Below, piece after piece: positions 35,459 through 43,658 of a stretch of DNA of 64,000 nucleotides. Within the stretch, counting starts at the first letter, position 1. Each line of letters opens with the position of its first letter. The notes under the pieces were generated by a model. The model was not told the origin of the DNA, searched no databases, and saw nothing but the letters and a program-made list of their open reading frames with translations. This DNA comes from Niabella agricola (GTDB taxonomy: Bacteria > Bacteroidota > Bacteroidia > Chitinophagales > Chitinophagaceae), in NCBI RefSeq assembly GCF_021538615.1, contig NZ_JAJHIZ010000003.1, forward strand, positions 1,054,001 to 1,118,000, given 5' to 3'. A program made the position numbers and the translations under genes.

Positions 35459-35462
35459 GATA

Positions 35463-35489
35463 CAAAAATATGATATAAATCACATTTTT
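35463..35489 (-). promoter_or_regulatory. FNR/Crp-like site fused to a -7 promoter box
   Basis: On the minus strand TGATTTATATCA (35471-35482) is followed at once by TATTTTTG (35463-35470). The whole 27-bp element differs by one base from the element at 36402-36428 in front of the ClC channel gene. Placement between -7 and -33 suggests repression, or activation by an unusual geometry. Confidence 0.7.
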
Positions 35490-35614
35490 AAAACCACGCA
35501 TCATTTTTTAACCATCGCTGCACCAGCAGCAATTATTGATGCCCCCTGAAAATCATGGAGCACCAGCCTTTCCGCCAGGACCGTCTCAAAGCCCGACCCG
35601 GCAACCGGAAAAGG

Positions 35615-36307
35615 CTATTTCATATTCGACTCTGCCAGTTTCATCAGCTGCTTCTCCTTCAGAAGGGCAATATTTTTACCGCTGGTACGGATCAGTTTTT
35701 CGGCTTCCAGTTCGCTAATTGTACGGGAAATGGTTTCATAGGTAGTACCAACAAAGGAGGCCATATCCTGCCGGGTGAGTTTGATATCAATATACCCTGC
35801 ATCATTTACACCAAAGCGCTCGTGCAGCATGAGGATGGCCTCAGCAATCCTCCCTTTCACCTCCATATGCGCCATATTGCGCACCCGTTTTTCTGTGGCT
35901 TCTAGCTCATTTGCATAAAAATCCATCAGCGCGTACGTTAGCCGGGGATTAACCTGCAGGGTAGCTTCAAAGAACGGGATATCCAGATACATCAGTTCCG
36001 TATCTTCAAGCGCTGTAGCCGATACCGGGTACACCTTTCCTTTTCCCAGCCCCCGGTAACCAATCATATCCCCGTTTTTTGCAAACCGGATGATGAGTTC
36101 TTTTTCATTGCCCCAGCGTTGGTGAATTTTTACTTTTCCCTTCCGGATAAAGAACACGCCTTTTACTATCTCCTTTTCTGAAAAAACGGGCTGACCTTTT
36201 TTTACGACGAGCAGTTGCCGGTTGGCATCCACCGTTGTGCGCCATTCGGGCATGCAGTGGCGGTATAAAATATTATCATCGGATGAGACTTCCTGCTTTT
36301 CTTTCAT
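35615..36307 (-). CDS. Crp/Fnr-family transcriptional regulator
   Basis: A 230-residue regulator with an N-terminal cyclic-nucleotide-binding-like beta-barrel (~30-130), a dimerisation helix and a C-terminal winged helix. The recognition helix reads TTYETISRTI, with the E-x-x-S-R pattern by which FNR reads TGAT half-sites. There is no four-cysteine cluster, so it is not an iron-sulfur FNR; the signal is unknown. The frame is open to 36358, but ATG 36307 gives the usual length. Two near-identical TGAT-N4-ATCA sites in front of the neighbouring genes are its probable targets. Confidence 0.9.
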   Translation of the reverse strand: MKEKQEVSSDDNILYRHCMPEWRTTVDANRQLLVVKKGQPVFSEKEIVKGVFFIRKGKVKIHQRWGNEKELIIRFAKNGDMIGYRGLGKGKVYPVSATALEDTELMYLDIPFFEATLQVNPRLTYALMDFYANELEATEKRVRNMAHMEVKGRIAEAILMLHERFGVNDAGYIDIKLTRQDMASFVGTTYETISRTISELEAEKLIRTSGKNIALLKEKQLMKLAESNMK

Positions 36308-36401
36308 TGCTGTTTTCAAAAATAAAAAAATACTGTTAAGAATTGTTTTGAGAATCAATGTTCTTCCTCCAGATTAAAGGAATTCTTTCTTCTTTTACAG
36401 A

Positions 36402-36428
36402 AAAAATGTGATTTAAATCATATTTTTG
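36402..36428 (+). promoter_or_regulatory. FNR/Crp-like site fused to the ClC gene promoter
   Basis: TGATTTAAATCA (36409-36420) is a perfect 12-bp palindrome of the TGAT-N4-ATCA type. It is followed directly by TATTTTTG (36421-36428), a TAnnTTTG -7 box, 25 bp before the ClC start codon. The 27-bp element matches the one at 35463-35489 with one mismatch. Confidence 0.75.
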
Positions 36429-36453
36429 CAGCTTCTTTTTAGAATAAACATTT

Positions 36454-38334
36454 ATGAGCATTCCGATTTCAACTTCGCTTCAATCCACCCTGGCCTCCGA
36501 ACAAATGGAGCAACGGCCCTCCTCAAAAAAGATCCGGCTCGTATTCATTTCCCTGCTGGCCATCGGCATCGGTGCATTGGTAAGCCTGGTAGCAAAACTC
36601 CTGATCAGCCTGATCAACCTGGTAACCAATTTGGCTTTCTTTGGTACATTTTCAGCGGCCGATGCCTCTCCCGGCGAGCATCACCTGGGCATGTGGGTAA
36701 TGGTCATACCTGTGATCGGCGGCATCATGGTTGGCTTTATGGCACTGTATGGTTCCCGGGCCATCAGAGGGCATGGAATTCCCGAGGCCATGGAACAGAT
36801 CCTTACCAACAACAGTAAAATAAAACCCACCATCACTTATTTAAAGCCGCTTTCCGCTGCTATTGCCATTGGAACAGGGGGGCCCTTTGGCGCAGAAGGC
36901 CCGATCATTGCCACCGGCGGTGCATTGGGTTCCACGCTGGGACAGCTGCTCAAAATATCGCACCAGGAACGGAAGGTATTGCTGGCTGCCGGTGCTACCG
37001 CGGGTATGTCGGCCATCTTCGGAAGCCCTATTGCCGCTATTTTCCTGGCGATCGAGCTCCTGCTGTTTGAATTTTCTGCTGCTTCCATTTTGCCGGTAGC
37101 CCTGGCCTGCATCACCGGAGCAGCCGGGCATCACTTCCTGTTTAGCAGTGAACCTGTATTTGCCATCACACAAACCATCGCCACGCCTTCAAATCCGGCG
37201 TTATTCCTATACAGCATCGAAGGAGTCCTGATCGGTTTGCTTGCTGTAGTGGTTACCAAGGCCGTATACGGACTCGAAGCGCTCTTTGAACGCCTGCCGA
37301 TACACTGGATGTGGTGGCCGGCTATTGGCGGATTGGCGGTAGGCATCATCGGCTATTTTTATCCCAATACACTAGGTGTGGGTTACAACAACATTACCGA
37401 CGTATTATCCGGTAGTCCCCCCCTTAAGATGATCGCGCTGCTGTTTCTCTTTAAATTTCTATCCTGGGCCATCGCTTTATCCAGTGGCACTTCGGGTGGC
37501 ACCCTGGCTCCGCTACTTACCATCGGAGGGGCCGCAGGAGCCCTTACCGGTATGGCATTGCACTATTTTTTTCCGCAACTGGATGTTTCGGTTTCTCTTG
37601 CAGCACTTATTGGTATGTCGGCCATGTTTGCCGGAGCATCCCGGGCCCTGCTGACTTCAATCCTTTTTGCGCTTGAAACCACGGGACAGGTACATGCGCT
37701 GCTGGCATTGTTGGCAGCCTGTGCGCTGGCCTATTTCATTTCTTTTTACCTGATGGAGCATACCATCATGACTGAAAAAATTGCGCGCCGAGGTGTACGC
37801 ACCCCGGTGAACTATACGCCGGATGTGCTGGAACAATACCAGGTAAAAGATGTCATGAGCAACGAGGCCCTGCTTATCAATAATGATAACCAGATCGCCG
37901 ATGTCAGGCGCTGGCTCGATCAGCACCCGGATGCCCGCGCCAGCTATTTTATTATTGCCGGCAGCGATCATCAACTCAGAGGTGTGGTCAGTTCTTCCAG
38001 TTTGCAGAGCGAGCATCAGGATCCAACCGCCCGTGTAGATACCCTTATCAAACGCAAATCGGTATGGGTACGGGAAAACGGGTCTCTGAAAACAGCGGTG
38101 GAAATCATGCTCCGGTTTAATGTGGATCTGCTACCTGTAACGAACAAGGACCAGGTAGTAATCGGCAGCATCAATTACAAAAATATCATGACTGCTTACC
38201 AGCATGTACGGAACGCCAGTGAGCAGAAACAGGTACACATTTCATTGAAGCGGCAAACGCTGAAGCTGCTGATAAAAGGAAACCGGCTGGTACGCCGGAA
38301 TCCCGGCCAACCACGGAACCAGGAAAAAGTGTAA
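36454..38334 (+). CDS. ClC-family chloride channel / H+-Cl- antiporter with CBS domains
   Basis: Membrane protein of 626 residues. The ClC selectivity motifs are visible as GHGIPEAM, GGPFGAEGPI (with the gating glutamate) and GTSGGTLAP. After about ten to twelve membrane segments, residues ~465-600 form two CBS domains (VKDVMSNEALLI, then VLRFNVDLLPV-like), which usually sense nucleotides. The gating glutamate is retained, which is typical of exchangers. An FNR-like operator and -7 box lie just upstream, and the Crp/Fnr gene is divergent, so the channel is probably part of that regulon. A basic tail ends the protein. Confidence 0.93.
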   Translation: MSIPISTSLQSTLASEQMEQRPSSKKIRLVFISLLAIGIGALVSLVAKLLISLINLVTNLAFFGTFSAADASPGEHHLGMWVMVIPVIGGIMVGFMALYGSRAIRGHGIPEAMEQILTNNSKIKPTITYLKPLSAAIAIGTGGPFGAEGPIIATGGALGSTLGQLLKISHQERKVLLAAGATAGMSAIFGSPIAAIFLAIELLLFEFSAASILPVALACITGAAGHHFLFSSEPVFAITQTIATPSNPALFLYSIEGVLIGLLAVVVTKAVYGLEALFERLPIHWMWWPAIGGLAVGIIGYFYPNTLGVGYNNITDVLSGSPPLKMIALLFLFKFLSWAIALSSGTSGGTLAPLLTIGGAAGALTGMALHYFFPQLDVSVSLAALIGMSAMFAGASRALLTSILFALETTGQVHALLALLAACALAYFISFYLMEHTIMTEKIARRGVRTPVNYTPDVLEQYQVKDVMSNEALLINNDNQIADVRRWLDQHPDARASYFIIAGSDHQLRGVVSSSSLQSEHQDPTARVDTLIKRKSVWVRENGSLKTAVEIMLRFNVDLLPVTNKDQVVIGSINYKNIMTAYQHVRNASEQKQVHISLKRQTLKLLIKGNRLVRRNPGQPRNQEKV

Positions 38335-38528
38335 TCCTCCAGGCATGAACTGAGCAGATCTTCTTGTTTCTGTCTTATAACCTGTGAAATAGCAGGCAGC
38401 CGGTCACAATTGCAACCAGAGTCTTAAGCGGAATGCGTAAACTATAAATGCTGCGGATAATACAGCATGTTGTGTAATCGCTCCCTTGCTGGCATATTAG
38501 CATAAAACGCAATGAAAACAGTTTCCTG

Positions 38529-39053
38529 TTGCTACTTCTGGGCTGCATGATGCACCTATTATTCGCGCAGCCCGGTCATCAGATCACGACTTATCAACAG
38601 CACAACCTATGGATGAAACAGCTATCCCGGCAACCGGTAACCGGTCAGCGGGCAATGATCGCAGCCCGGTTGCTTTCCGATACGCAAACTGTGGTACCCC
38701 GGCCAGCCTGTAATGTTGGCCTCCAGACCGTAACCCGGCAAGCACAGCTTCCACAACAACAACAGCAGGCCCTGTACAGCAACGACCGGCACATTCCCAC
38801 ACCCCTTGTCTTGATCGACGACTATCCGCTCCGGCGGGATTCCTGCGAATCACTACCAGCTGCCACGGCCCCAGCCCTTGCCGCCTTAATCCGGGAAACA
38901 GCCTTTACGCGTATCACGCAAATAACCGGTACTACAGCTACAGCGCTTTATGGCAGCCGGGGCGCAAACGGGGTATTGCTGATGGAGCTAAAGGCAAAAG
39001 AGGATCTCCAGTGGTTTAAGGCCGTCTGGCAGGCTTCTATTCCGGTTCCATAG
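38529..39053 (+). CDS. TonB-receptor plug-domain-only protein, N terminus possibly frameshifted
   Basis: A 174-residue protein whose C-terminal ~70 residues resemble the plug domain of SusC-type receptors (VLIDDYPLRRD, then ATALYGSRGANGVLLMELK). No barrel follows. The frame opens at a TTG with LLLLGCMMHLLFAQ, half of a signal peptide; the missing basic start (MKTVS) lies in another frame at 38512-38526, as if one base had been lost. So it is either a plug-only exported protein with an unusual start or a decaying gene. The middle is Gln-rich. No partner SusD is present. Confidence 0.55.
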   Translation: MLLLGCMMHLLFAQPGHQITTYQQHNLWMKQLSRQPVTGQRAMIAARLLSDTQTVVPRPACNVGLQTVTRQAQLPQQQQQALYSNDRHIPTPLVLIDDYPLRRDSCESLPAATAPALAALIRETAFTRITQITGTTATALYGSRGANGVLLMELKAKEDLQWFKAVWQASIPVP

Positions 39054-39137
39054 CTTGCCAGATAAGCGCTGCCGGCCTTTAAAGATAATTCTGTGGCATA
39101 AAGTTTGACTTTTATTCCTGAAAACCGTATCGAACGT

Positions 39138-39635
39138 ATGAACCGTATCGCATCCTTTGCGCTGATCCTGTGTGTTGCAGTGATGGCTTGTTCTTCTTCA
39201 AAACAACCCCGGTTTGCAGGAGATAATAAGAGTCCTGTCGGCAGGAGCCTTTTACAACAGATCAACGCTGTTCGCGCGAAAGGATGTAATTGCGGCGGCC
39301 GTAGATACCCGGCAGCACCGCCTTTAAGCTGGAATAATAAGCTGGAAACTGCTGCCGAAGCACACAGTAATTATATGCAGCGCAGCGGCCAGCTCACGCA
39401 TCGCGGACGCAATGGAATGATGCCGGAAAAAAGGGTTTCAGCTTCGGGATACCCGTGGAGCTATGTTGCCGAAAATATTGCTATGGGACAACAAAGCAAT
39501 ACCGAGGTCATTCAAAGCTGGTTGCAAAGCCCCCAGCATTGCAGGAATATGATGAGCCGGAATGTAACTGAAATCGGCGCTGCCCGCGCCGGGACCTACT
39601 GGACCTTAATCCTGGCCGCGCCTGCCAACAGATAA
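39138..39635 (+). CDS. CAP-domain (SCP/PR-1) lipoprotein
   Basis: A 165-residue secreted protein. The signal MNRIASFALILCVAVMAC has its lipobox cysteine at residue 18. The CAP domain follows, with LLQQINAVRAKG, LETAAEAHSNYM, GYPWSYVAENIAMG and VIQSWLQSPQHCRNMM carrying the conserved His and Glu residues. CAP proteins bind lipids or act on cell-wall-related targets; the role here is unknown. ATG 39138 is chosen over 39105 because the signal peptide begins there. It follows the plug-only gene by about 85 bp. Confidence 0.88.
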   Translation: MNRIASFALILCVAVMACSSSKQPRFAGDNKSPVGRSLLQQINAVRAKGCNCGGRRYPAAPPLSWNNKLETAAEAHSNYMQRSGQLTHRGRNGMMPEKRVSASGYPWSYVAENIAMGQQSNTEVIQSWLQSPQHCRNMMSRNVTEIGAARAGTYWTLILAAPANR

Positions 39636-40256
39636 AAGAAGCAGTAAGGAATTACCGCCCCGGCATAGGATAGCCCTTTAGTATTTTAATACCGCTCTTT
39701 TTACGTTATCCATTCCCTACTGGTTTATTACGTAGTCTTTTATGCAATGACTCCAGGCTCTGCTTTTAACTGAATACCGGCAGATAACATCCGGCGTTGA
39801 CTGTGCATTATTTTTTGCCAAAACCGGACGGGATAAAATGGCACTTTGTTACCTACAATAATTCCCCTGCAAGATATACTCTGCCATAACGGGAACCAAT
39901 GACTGCAATCAGGGGAATGCATGTATTCCATCAAAACCCTGTTTTATACTTTTAAAGCAAGACCCCAGGAAGCGATGCCGGCCGCGCAGAACCGGAGACT
40001 TGTTCATAGTTCCAGGCCGCATATATAACCGGCAGCTCTTTTCCTGCAATACAAGCGGTGCATTTATCACCGGCTTTTGTCAGGACCGGCCCCGGAGGCT
40101 AGTCCGGTACTATGATTGACGGAAAGGATTTTAAGGAGCAACCGATCTCCCCGAAACAAGCCAACCCGGTGTTTTTTCATAACAGAAAATGAACGACGCT
40201 CTCAATTCTGAAAAAAATGGGCCCTTCTGAATACTGTTGGTCTGCTCTTAAAAGAC
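39636..40256. other. intergenic region without recognised features
   Basis: About 620 bp between two convergent genes. A 64-codon open frame on the minus strand (39740-39934) does not look like protein. No RNA gene, repeat or promoter was recognised. It may hold decayed sequence. Confidence 0.35.
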
Positions 40257-40290
40257 AAGACCTCATTCTGGAATAACAGAATGAGGTCTT
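40257..40290 (-). terminator. hairpin terminator of the small hypothetical gene
   Basis: A perfect 14-bp stem (AAGACCTCATTCTG at 40257-40270, CAGAATGAGGTCTT at 40277-40290) with a six-base loop lies 24 bp after the stop codon of the minus-strand gene. The plus strand side carries ACCCATTTTTT, so it may act in both directions. Confidence 0.8.
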
Positions 40291-40314
40291 ACCCATTTTT
40301 TAATTACCATTAAC

Positions 40315-40758
40315 TTAAACCAATTCTGCCCTTCTTTTACCTTTCGCACGGGCGCTGCTGTCGCGCTCCGTTTCACAACATTTTTCAAATCGGGTCGCGG
40401 TCCACACATGATCCAGCTCCACACTATCCATTCCTGCATAACCCTTGTCGGTAAGTTGGCACCAGCTACGCTCTCTGTTCAGATCGGTTACGATCTTGGA
40501 AGTAGATTTCGGGTGCGCCACCCAAAATTTTGTATTCTCCTTTAAACAAGGCATTACTTCATTCAAAATTCCATTCAGCTGATTTTCGTTTACCGCAAAC
40601 ACCAACGCAAAATCAAGCTTCCTTGATTTCAACAAAGGGGTCATGTTCTTGGCAAAGGATAATTTACTGAATTGTTTTTCGATGGATGAGGGGAGTCCTT
40701 GAATTAAGAGATTTTTTTCTTCCGCGTACTGTAATTTTTCGAACACTGTTTGAGTCAT
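40315..40758 (-). CDS. conserved hypothetical protein (DUF3052-like)
   Basis: A 147-residue cytosolic protein with no catalytic motif. Its pattern (LKSRKLDFALVFAVNENQL, then FWVAHPKSTSKIVTDLNR and DSVELDHVWTATRFE) resembles small DUF3052-type proteins of unknown role. The C terminus is rich in Arg and Lys. It is a single-gene unit with a strong hairpin terminator downstream. The family call is by eye and weak. Confidence 0.6.
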   Translation of the reverse strand: MTQTVFEKLQYAEEKNLLIQGLPSSIEKQFSKLSFAKNMTPLLKSRKLDFALVFAVNENQLNGILNEVMPCLKENTKFWVAHPKSTSKIVTDLNRERSWCQLTDKGYAGMDSVELDHVWTATRFEKCCETERDSSARAKGKRRAELV

Positions 40759-40877
40759 AAGAACTTGAAGGGGTTTATTAAAAAAATCTGACTTAAATAC
40801 TCAATTAGCAAACAAGATTCATCTAATTAAAGTGCAAAAGTACGAAAAATTCAAGTTTTAGACAAGCTTTTACAGAC

Positions 40878-40908
40878 AAAACCCCTACTTTGATGAAAGT
40901 AAGGGCTT
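40878..40908 (-). terminator. Rho-independent terminator of the M48 peptidase gene
   Basis: On the minus strand a stem formed by CCCTTACTTT and AAAGTAGGGG (with a CATC loop) is followed by TTTTGTC. It lies about 25 bp after the peptidase stop codon. Confidence 0.7.
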
Positions 40909-40930
40909 TATCTATTCAAATACATGTTGC

Positions 40931-41743
40931 TTATTTACCTACCGGACGGTAATATTTCATAGCTTCCGGCATAAACTTTTGCAGTTGTTCAATTCTACGC
41001 TCGGGCCCGGGGTGCGTACTTAAGAATTCAGGAGGCCGGCTACCCTGCGCCTGGGCCTGCATCCGCTGCCAGAGACCGATGGCTTCCTGGGGGTTATAGC
41101 CTGCCATCGCAGCCCAGATCATTCCATAGTGGTCGGCCTCCAGCTCCTGCTTACGGGAAAATGCCAGAATACCAACCTGTGAGCCCAATCCAACCGCTGT
41201 ACCAAATAACTGCCGCATTCCACTGGATGTTTTATTAGCCATAAACGCATCCAGGATATTGGTACCATATTGTGCTGCAACGGTCTGGCTCATCCGCTCA
41301 TTGGTATGTCCGAATAATGCATGGCTTACTTCATGTCCCATTACATTAGCCAACGCTGCCTCGTTTTGAGTGATCGGTAATAACCCGGTATACACCACAA
41401 TTTTCCCTCCCGGCATGCACCAGGCATTGGCTTCGTTGCTCTGAACCAGTTTGGTTTCCCATTTATAACCGCTCAGGTCACCGCTCAGGTTGTTCTGCCG
41501 GTAAAATGCGGTTACAGCGTTAATGATCCGTTGTCCTACCCGGTTTACCATTTCTGCATCCCGGTTGCTGGAACTGGCCACTACTTTATTGGAAGAAAGA
41601 AAGGTTTGGTATTCAGATACCGCCATCTGCTGCAACTCCGATTCCGGCAATAACTTCATCTGGCTACGCCCGGTAATGGCATTGGTAGAACATCCTGCTC
41701 CTACTGCTGCTGCAGCGATAAAGATGAACAAGTTCTTGATCAT
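40931..41743 (-). CDS. M48-family zinc metallopeptidase lipoprotein
   Basis: A 270-residue periplasmic peptidase of the HtpX/BepA-LoiP group. The signal MIKNLFIFIAAAAVGAGC ends at the lipobox Cys18. The zinc motif is HEVSHALFGH, with the third ligand in the QELEADHYGM segment. Relatives degrade misassembled outer-membrane proteins. ATG 41743 replaces the longer frame to 41785 because the lipoprotein signal begins there. Monocistronic, with a terminator 25 bp downstream. Confidence 0.92.
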   Translation of the reverse strand: MIKNLFIFIAAAAVGAGCSTNAITGRSQMKLLPESELQQMAVSEYQTFLSSNKVVASSSNRDAEMVNRVGQRIINAVTAFYRQNNLSGDLSGYKWETKLVQSNEANAWCMPGGKIVVYTGLLPITQNEAALANVMGHEVSHALFGHTNERMSQTVAAQYGTNILDAFMANKTSSGMRQLFGTAVGLGSQVGILAFSRKQELEADHYGMIWAAMAGYNPQEAIGLWQRMQAQAQGSRPPEFLSTHPGPERRIEQLQKFMPEAMKYYRPVGK

Positions 41744-41889
41744 AGTGAAGGATTTTAATTTGCAAATAAACAATCTTTGTACCAAAAAAAAGAAGCAATC
41801 AGCCTTTAGCTATTAGCTTTCAGTGTCTGGTTTTCAGTTTTGGCGACAGCTGATGGCTATTTGCTGACCGCTGTACCGGGCCCTGCCGG

Positions 41890-42537
41890 CTATTGGTTGC
41901 GCTGTCTGCGGCGGTCTCTGTTTTTAAAGATCGGCACTTTATTTTCGGCACCTTTGAGAATACGCCCGATGTTTTTCTGATGTGTGAGGATCACCAGCAA
42001 TGCCACAGCCACAGCAAATACCCGGTAAAAATGATTGTCTACATTAAAGATAACCAATATAAAAACCGGAAACGCCAGGCTGGCCAGTATGGAGCTCAGG
42101 GATACAAAACGTGTGAGATACAAGACCAGCAAAAAAATACCGGAGCATGCCAAGGCCGTCCAGGGACTGATACCGATAACCAGGCCAAATAAAGTTGCCA
42201 CTCCTTTCCCCCCACGGAAATTAGCCCATACGGGGAATATATGCCCCAATACCGCCGCAATTCCAAAGATGAGCTGAATGTTTAAAAAAGCAATATCATT
42301 ATCTGCAAACTGAGGAAGAAACAGGGCCAGTTTTACCGCCAGAAATCCTTTCAGGGAATCACAGATCATCACAAAAGAGCCCCACCGAGGTCCCAGTACC
42401 CTGAAGGTATTAGTGGCCCCGGCATTACCACTGCCATAATCCCGGATATCGATTCCAAAAAAACCTTTACTCACCCAAACCGCAGTAGGAATACTGCCTA
42501 AACAATACGCTAATAAAAAGAGTAGTACATAATTCAT
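41890..42537 (-). CDS. plsY: glycerol-3-phosphate acyltransferase PlsY
   Basis: Inner-membrane enzyme of 215 residues that transfers acyl groups from acyl-phosphate to glycerol 3-phosphate, the first step of phospholipid synthesis. Signature motifs are GSIPTAVWVSK near the N terminus, YGSGNAGATNTFRVLG and GGKGVATLFG. About five to seven membrane helices are visible. It is preceded by a TATTTTTG -7 box at 42560-42567 and lies 82 bp downstream of prmA. The C terminus is a short basic tail. Confidence 0.95.
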   Translation of the reverse strand: MNYVLLFLLAYCLGSIPTAVWVSKGFFGIDIRDYGSGNAGATNTFRVLGPRWGSFVMICDSLKGFLAVKLALFLPQFADNDIAFLNIQLIFGIAAVLGHIFPVWANFRGGKGVATLFGLVIGISPWTALACSGIFLLVLYLTRFVSLSSILASLAFPVFILVIFNVDNHFYRVFAVAVALLVILTHQKNIGRILKGAENKVPIFKNRDRRRQRNQ

Positions 42538-42559
42538 GTATATCCAGCTAAGTGAAATA

Positions 42560-42567
42560 CAAAAATA
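42560..42567 (-). promoter_or_regulatory. -7 promoter element (TATTTTTG) of plsY
   Basis: On the minus strand TATTTTTG lies 22 bp before the plsY start codon, inside the 82-bp gap after prmA. This suggests plsY has its own promoter and is not solely cotranscribed with prmA. Confidence 0.5.
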
Positions 42568-42619
42568 GCGATAAAAAGCTAACCGGCACTTAATAAATAT
42601 TTAACATTGTTATAAAATT

Positions 42620-43441
42620 TTACACATGAAACCTGAGACATAACCATTTGTCTTTCAGAAACTTACCATCAAGCACCAACCCAGCTTCCACGGCCCGTTC
42701 CACAATTCCGGGTTCATCCGCTTCCAGTAAACCACTTAAAAGCAAAAGGCCTCCGGCAACCAGTTGCAGCTTTAATTGAGGTATGGTTTCCATGAGCACA
42801 TTTTTATTAATATTAGCAAGAATCACGTCAAAATTTTCACTTTGCACTGCTGAACCGGACTGCCGTAACCGGATTCCGGTACAATGGTTGATCTCAAAAT
42901 TCTCCCGGGCATTTTCGATGCTCCATTCATCAATATCGGTTGCCAGAACCGCAGCAGCACCCAGTTTTTGGGCCAGGATCGCCAGTATACCCGTACCCGT
43001 GCCAAAGTCAAACACCCGCTTGCCGCCAAAGGAAATGCCGCGCATTTGCTGCATCATCAGCCAGGTGGTAGCATGGTGTCCGGTGCCGAAACTCATTTTG
43101 GGATTGATCACAATTTCCTGCTCCACGTTTTCGAAAGACGGGTGAAAAGAGGCCCGTACCGCCACAAAATCGCCGACCACTACGGGTTCAAAATTAGATT
43201 CCCAAAGCGCGTTCCAGTTCTGCGACTCCAGCTTGCTGATCTCGTAACCGATCTGTAACGGACTGCAAACCGCATCAAGTTCATCCCGGGTAATCCGGCC
43301 TTCACCAAAGAACGCCTTCAACAGGGTATCTCCTTCTTCAAACCCGTCTGCTTTATCGGCAAGCGCCGCAATCAGCAATTCTGAAATCGTTGCCGTAGTG
43401 TTCAAAAACACCACCTCTGTATATGTTGCACCAACGCTCAT
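42620..43441 (-). CDS. prmA: ribosomal protein L11 methyltransferase PrmA
   Basis: SAM-dependent methyltransferase of 273 residues that trimethylates ribosomal protein L11. The N-terminal ~100 residues are the L11-recognition domain. The catalytic part shows the MSFGTGHHATTWLM motif, the SAM loop FDFGTGTGILAILAQKLGA and DVILANINKNVLM. It is the first gene of a minus-strand pair with plsY. The modification is non-essential in many bacteria. Confidence 0.94.
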   Translation of the reverse strand: MSVGATYTEVVFLNTTATISELLIAALADKADGFEEGDTLLKAFFGEGRITRDELDAVCSPLQIGYEISKLESQNWNALWESNFEPVVVGDFVAVRASFHPSFENVEQEIVINPKMSFGTGHHATTWLMMQQMRGISFGGKRVFDFGTGTGILAILAQKLGAAAVLATDIDEWSIENARENFEINHCTGIRLRQSGSAVQSENFDVILANINKNVLMETIPQLKLQLVAGGLLLLSGLLEADEPGIVERAVEAGLVLDGKFLKDKWLCLRFHV

Positions 43442-43658
43442 TTTTATAAATTTAATGCTCGTCTAAAAATCAAAGCAGGCCAAGGTATCGCAAATCGACA
43501 GCATCTGCAAATTCTTTTACGATCCGGGATAGCCGTCGGCGCTTTATATGATAGTTTCCTGCTGGTAAAAAAAAGTCACTTGCAGCAATAGAGCAGTTTA
43601 TATTATCAATATCTTTATACGATAACGTTTCATTTAAACCAATTATTTAGCAAGGCAT

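Noticed and set aside
39740..39934. 64-codon minus-strand frame in the 39.6-40.3 kb gap
   Set aside because: No protein-like composition, no start signal and no family resemblance.
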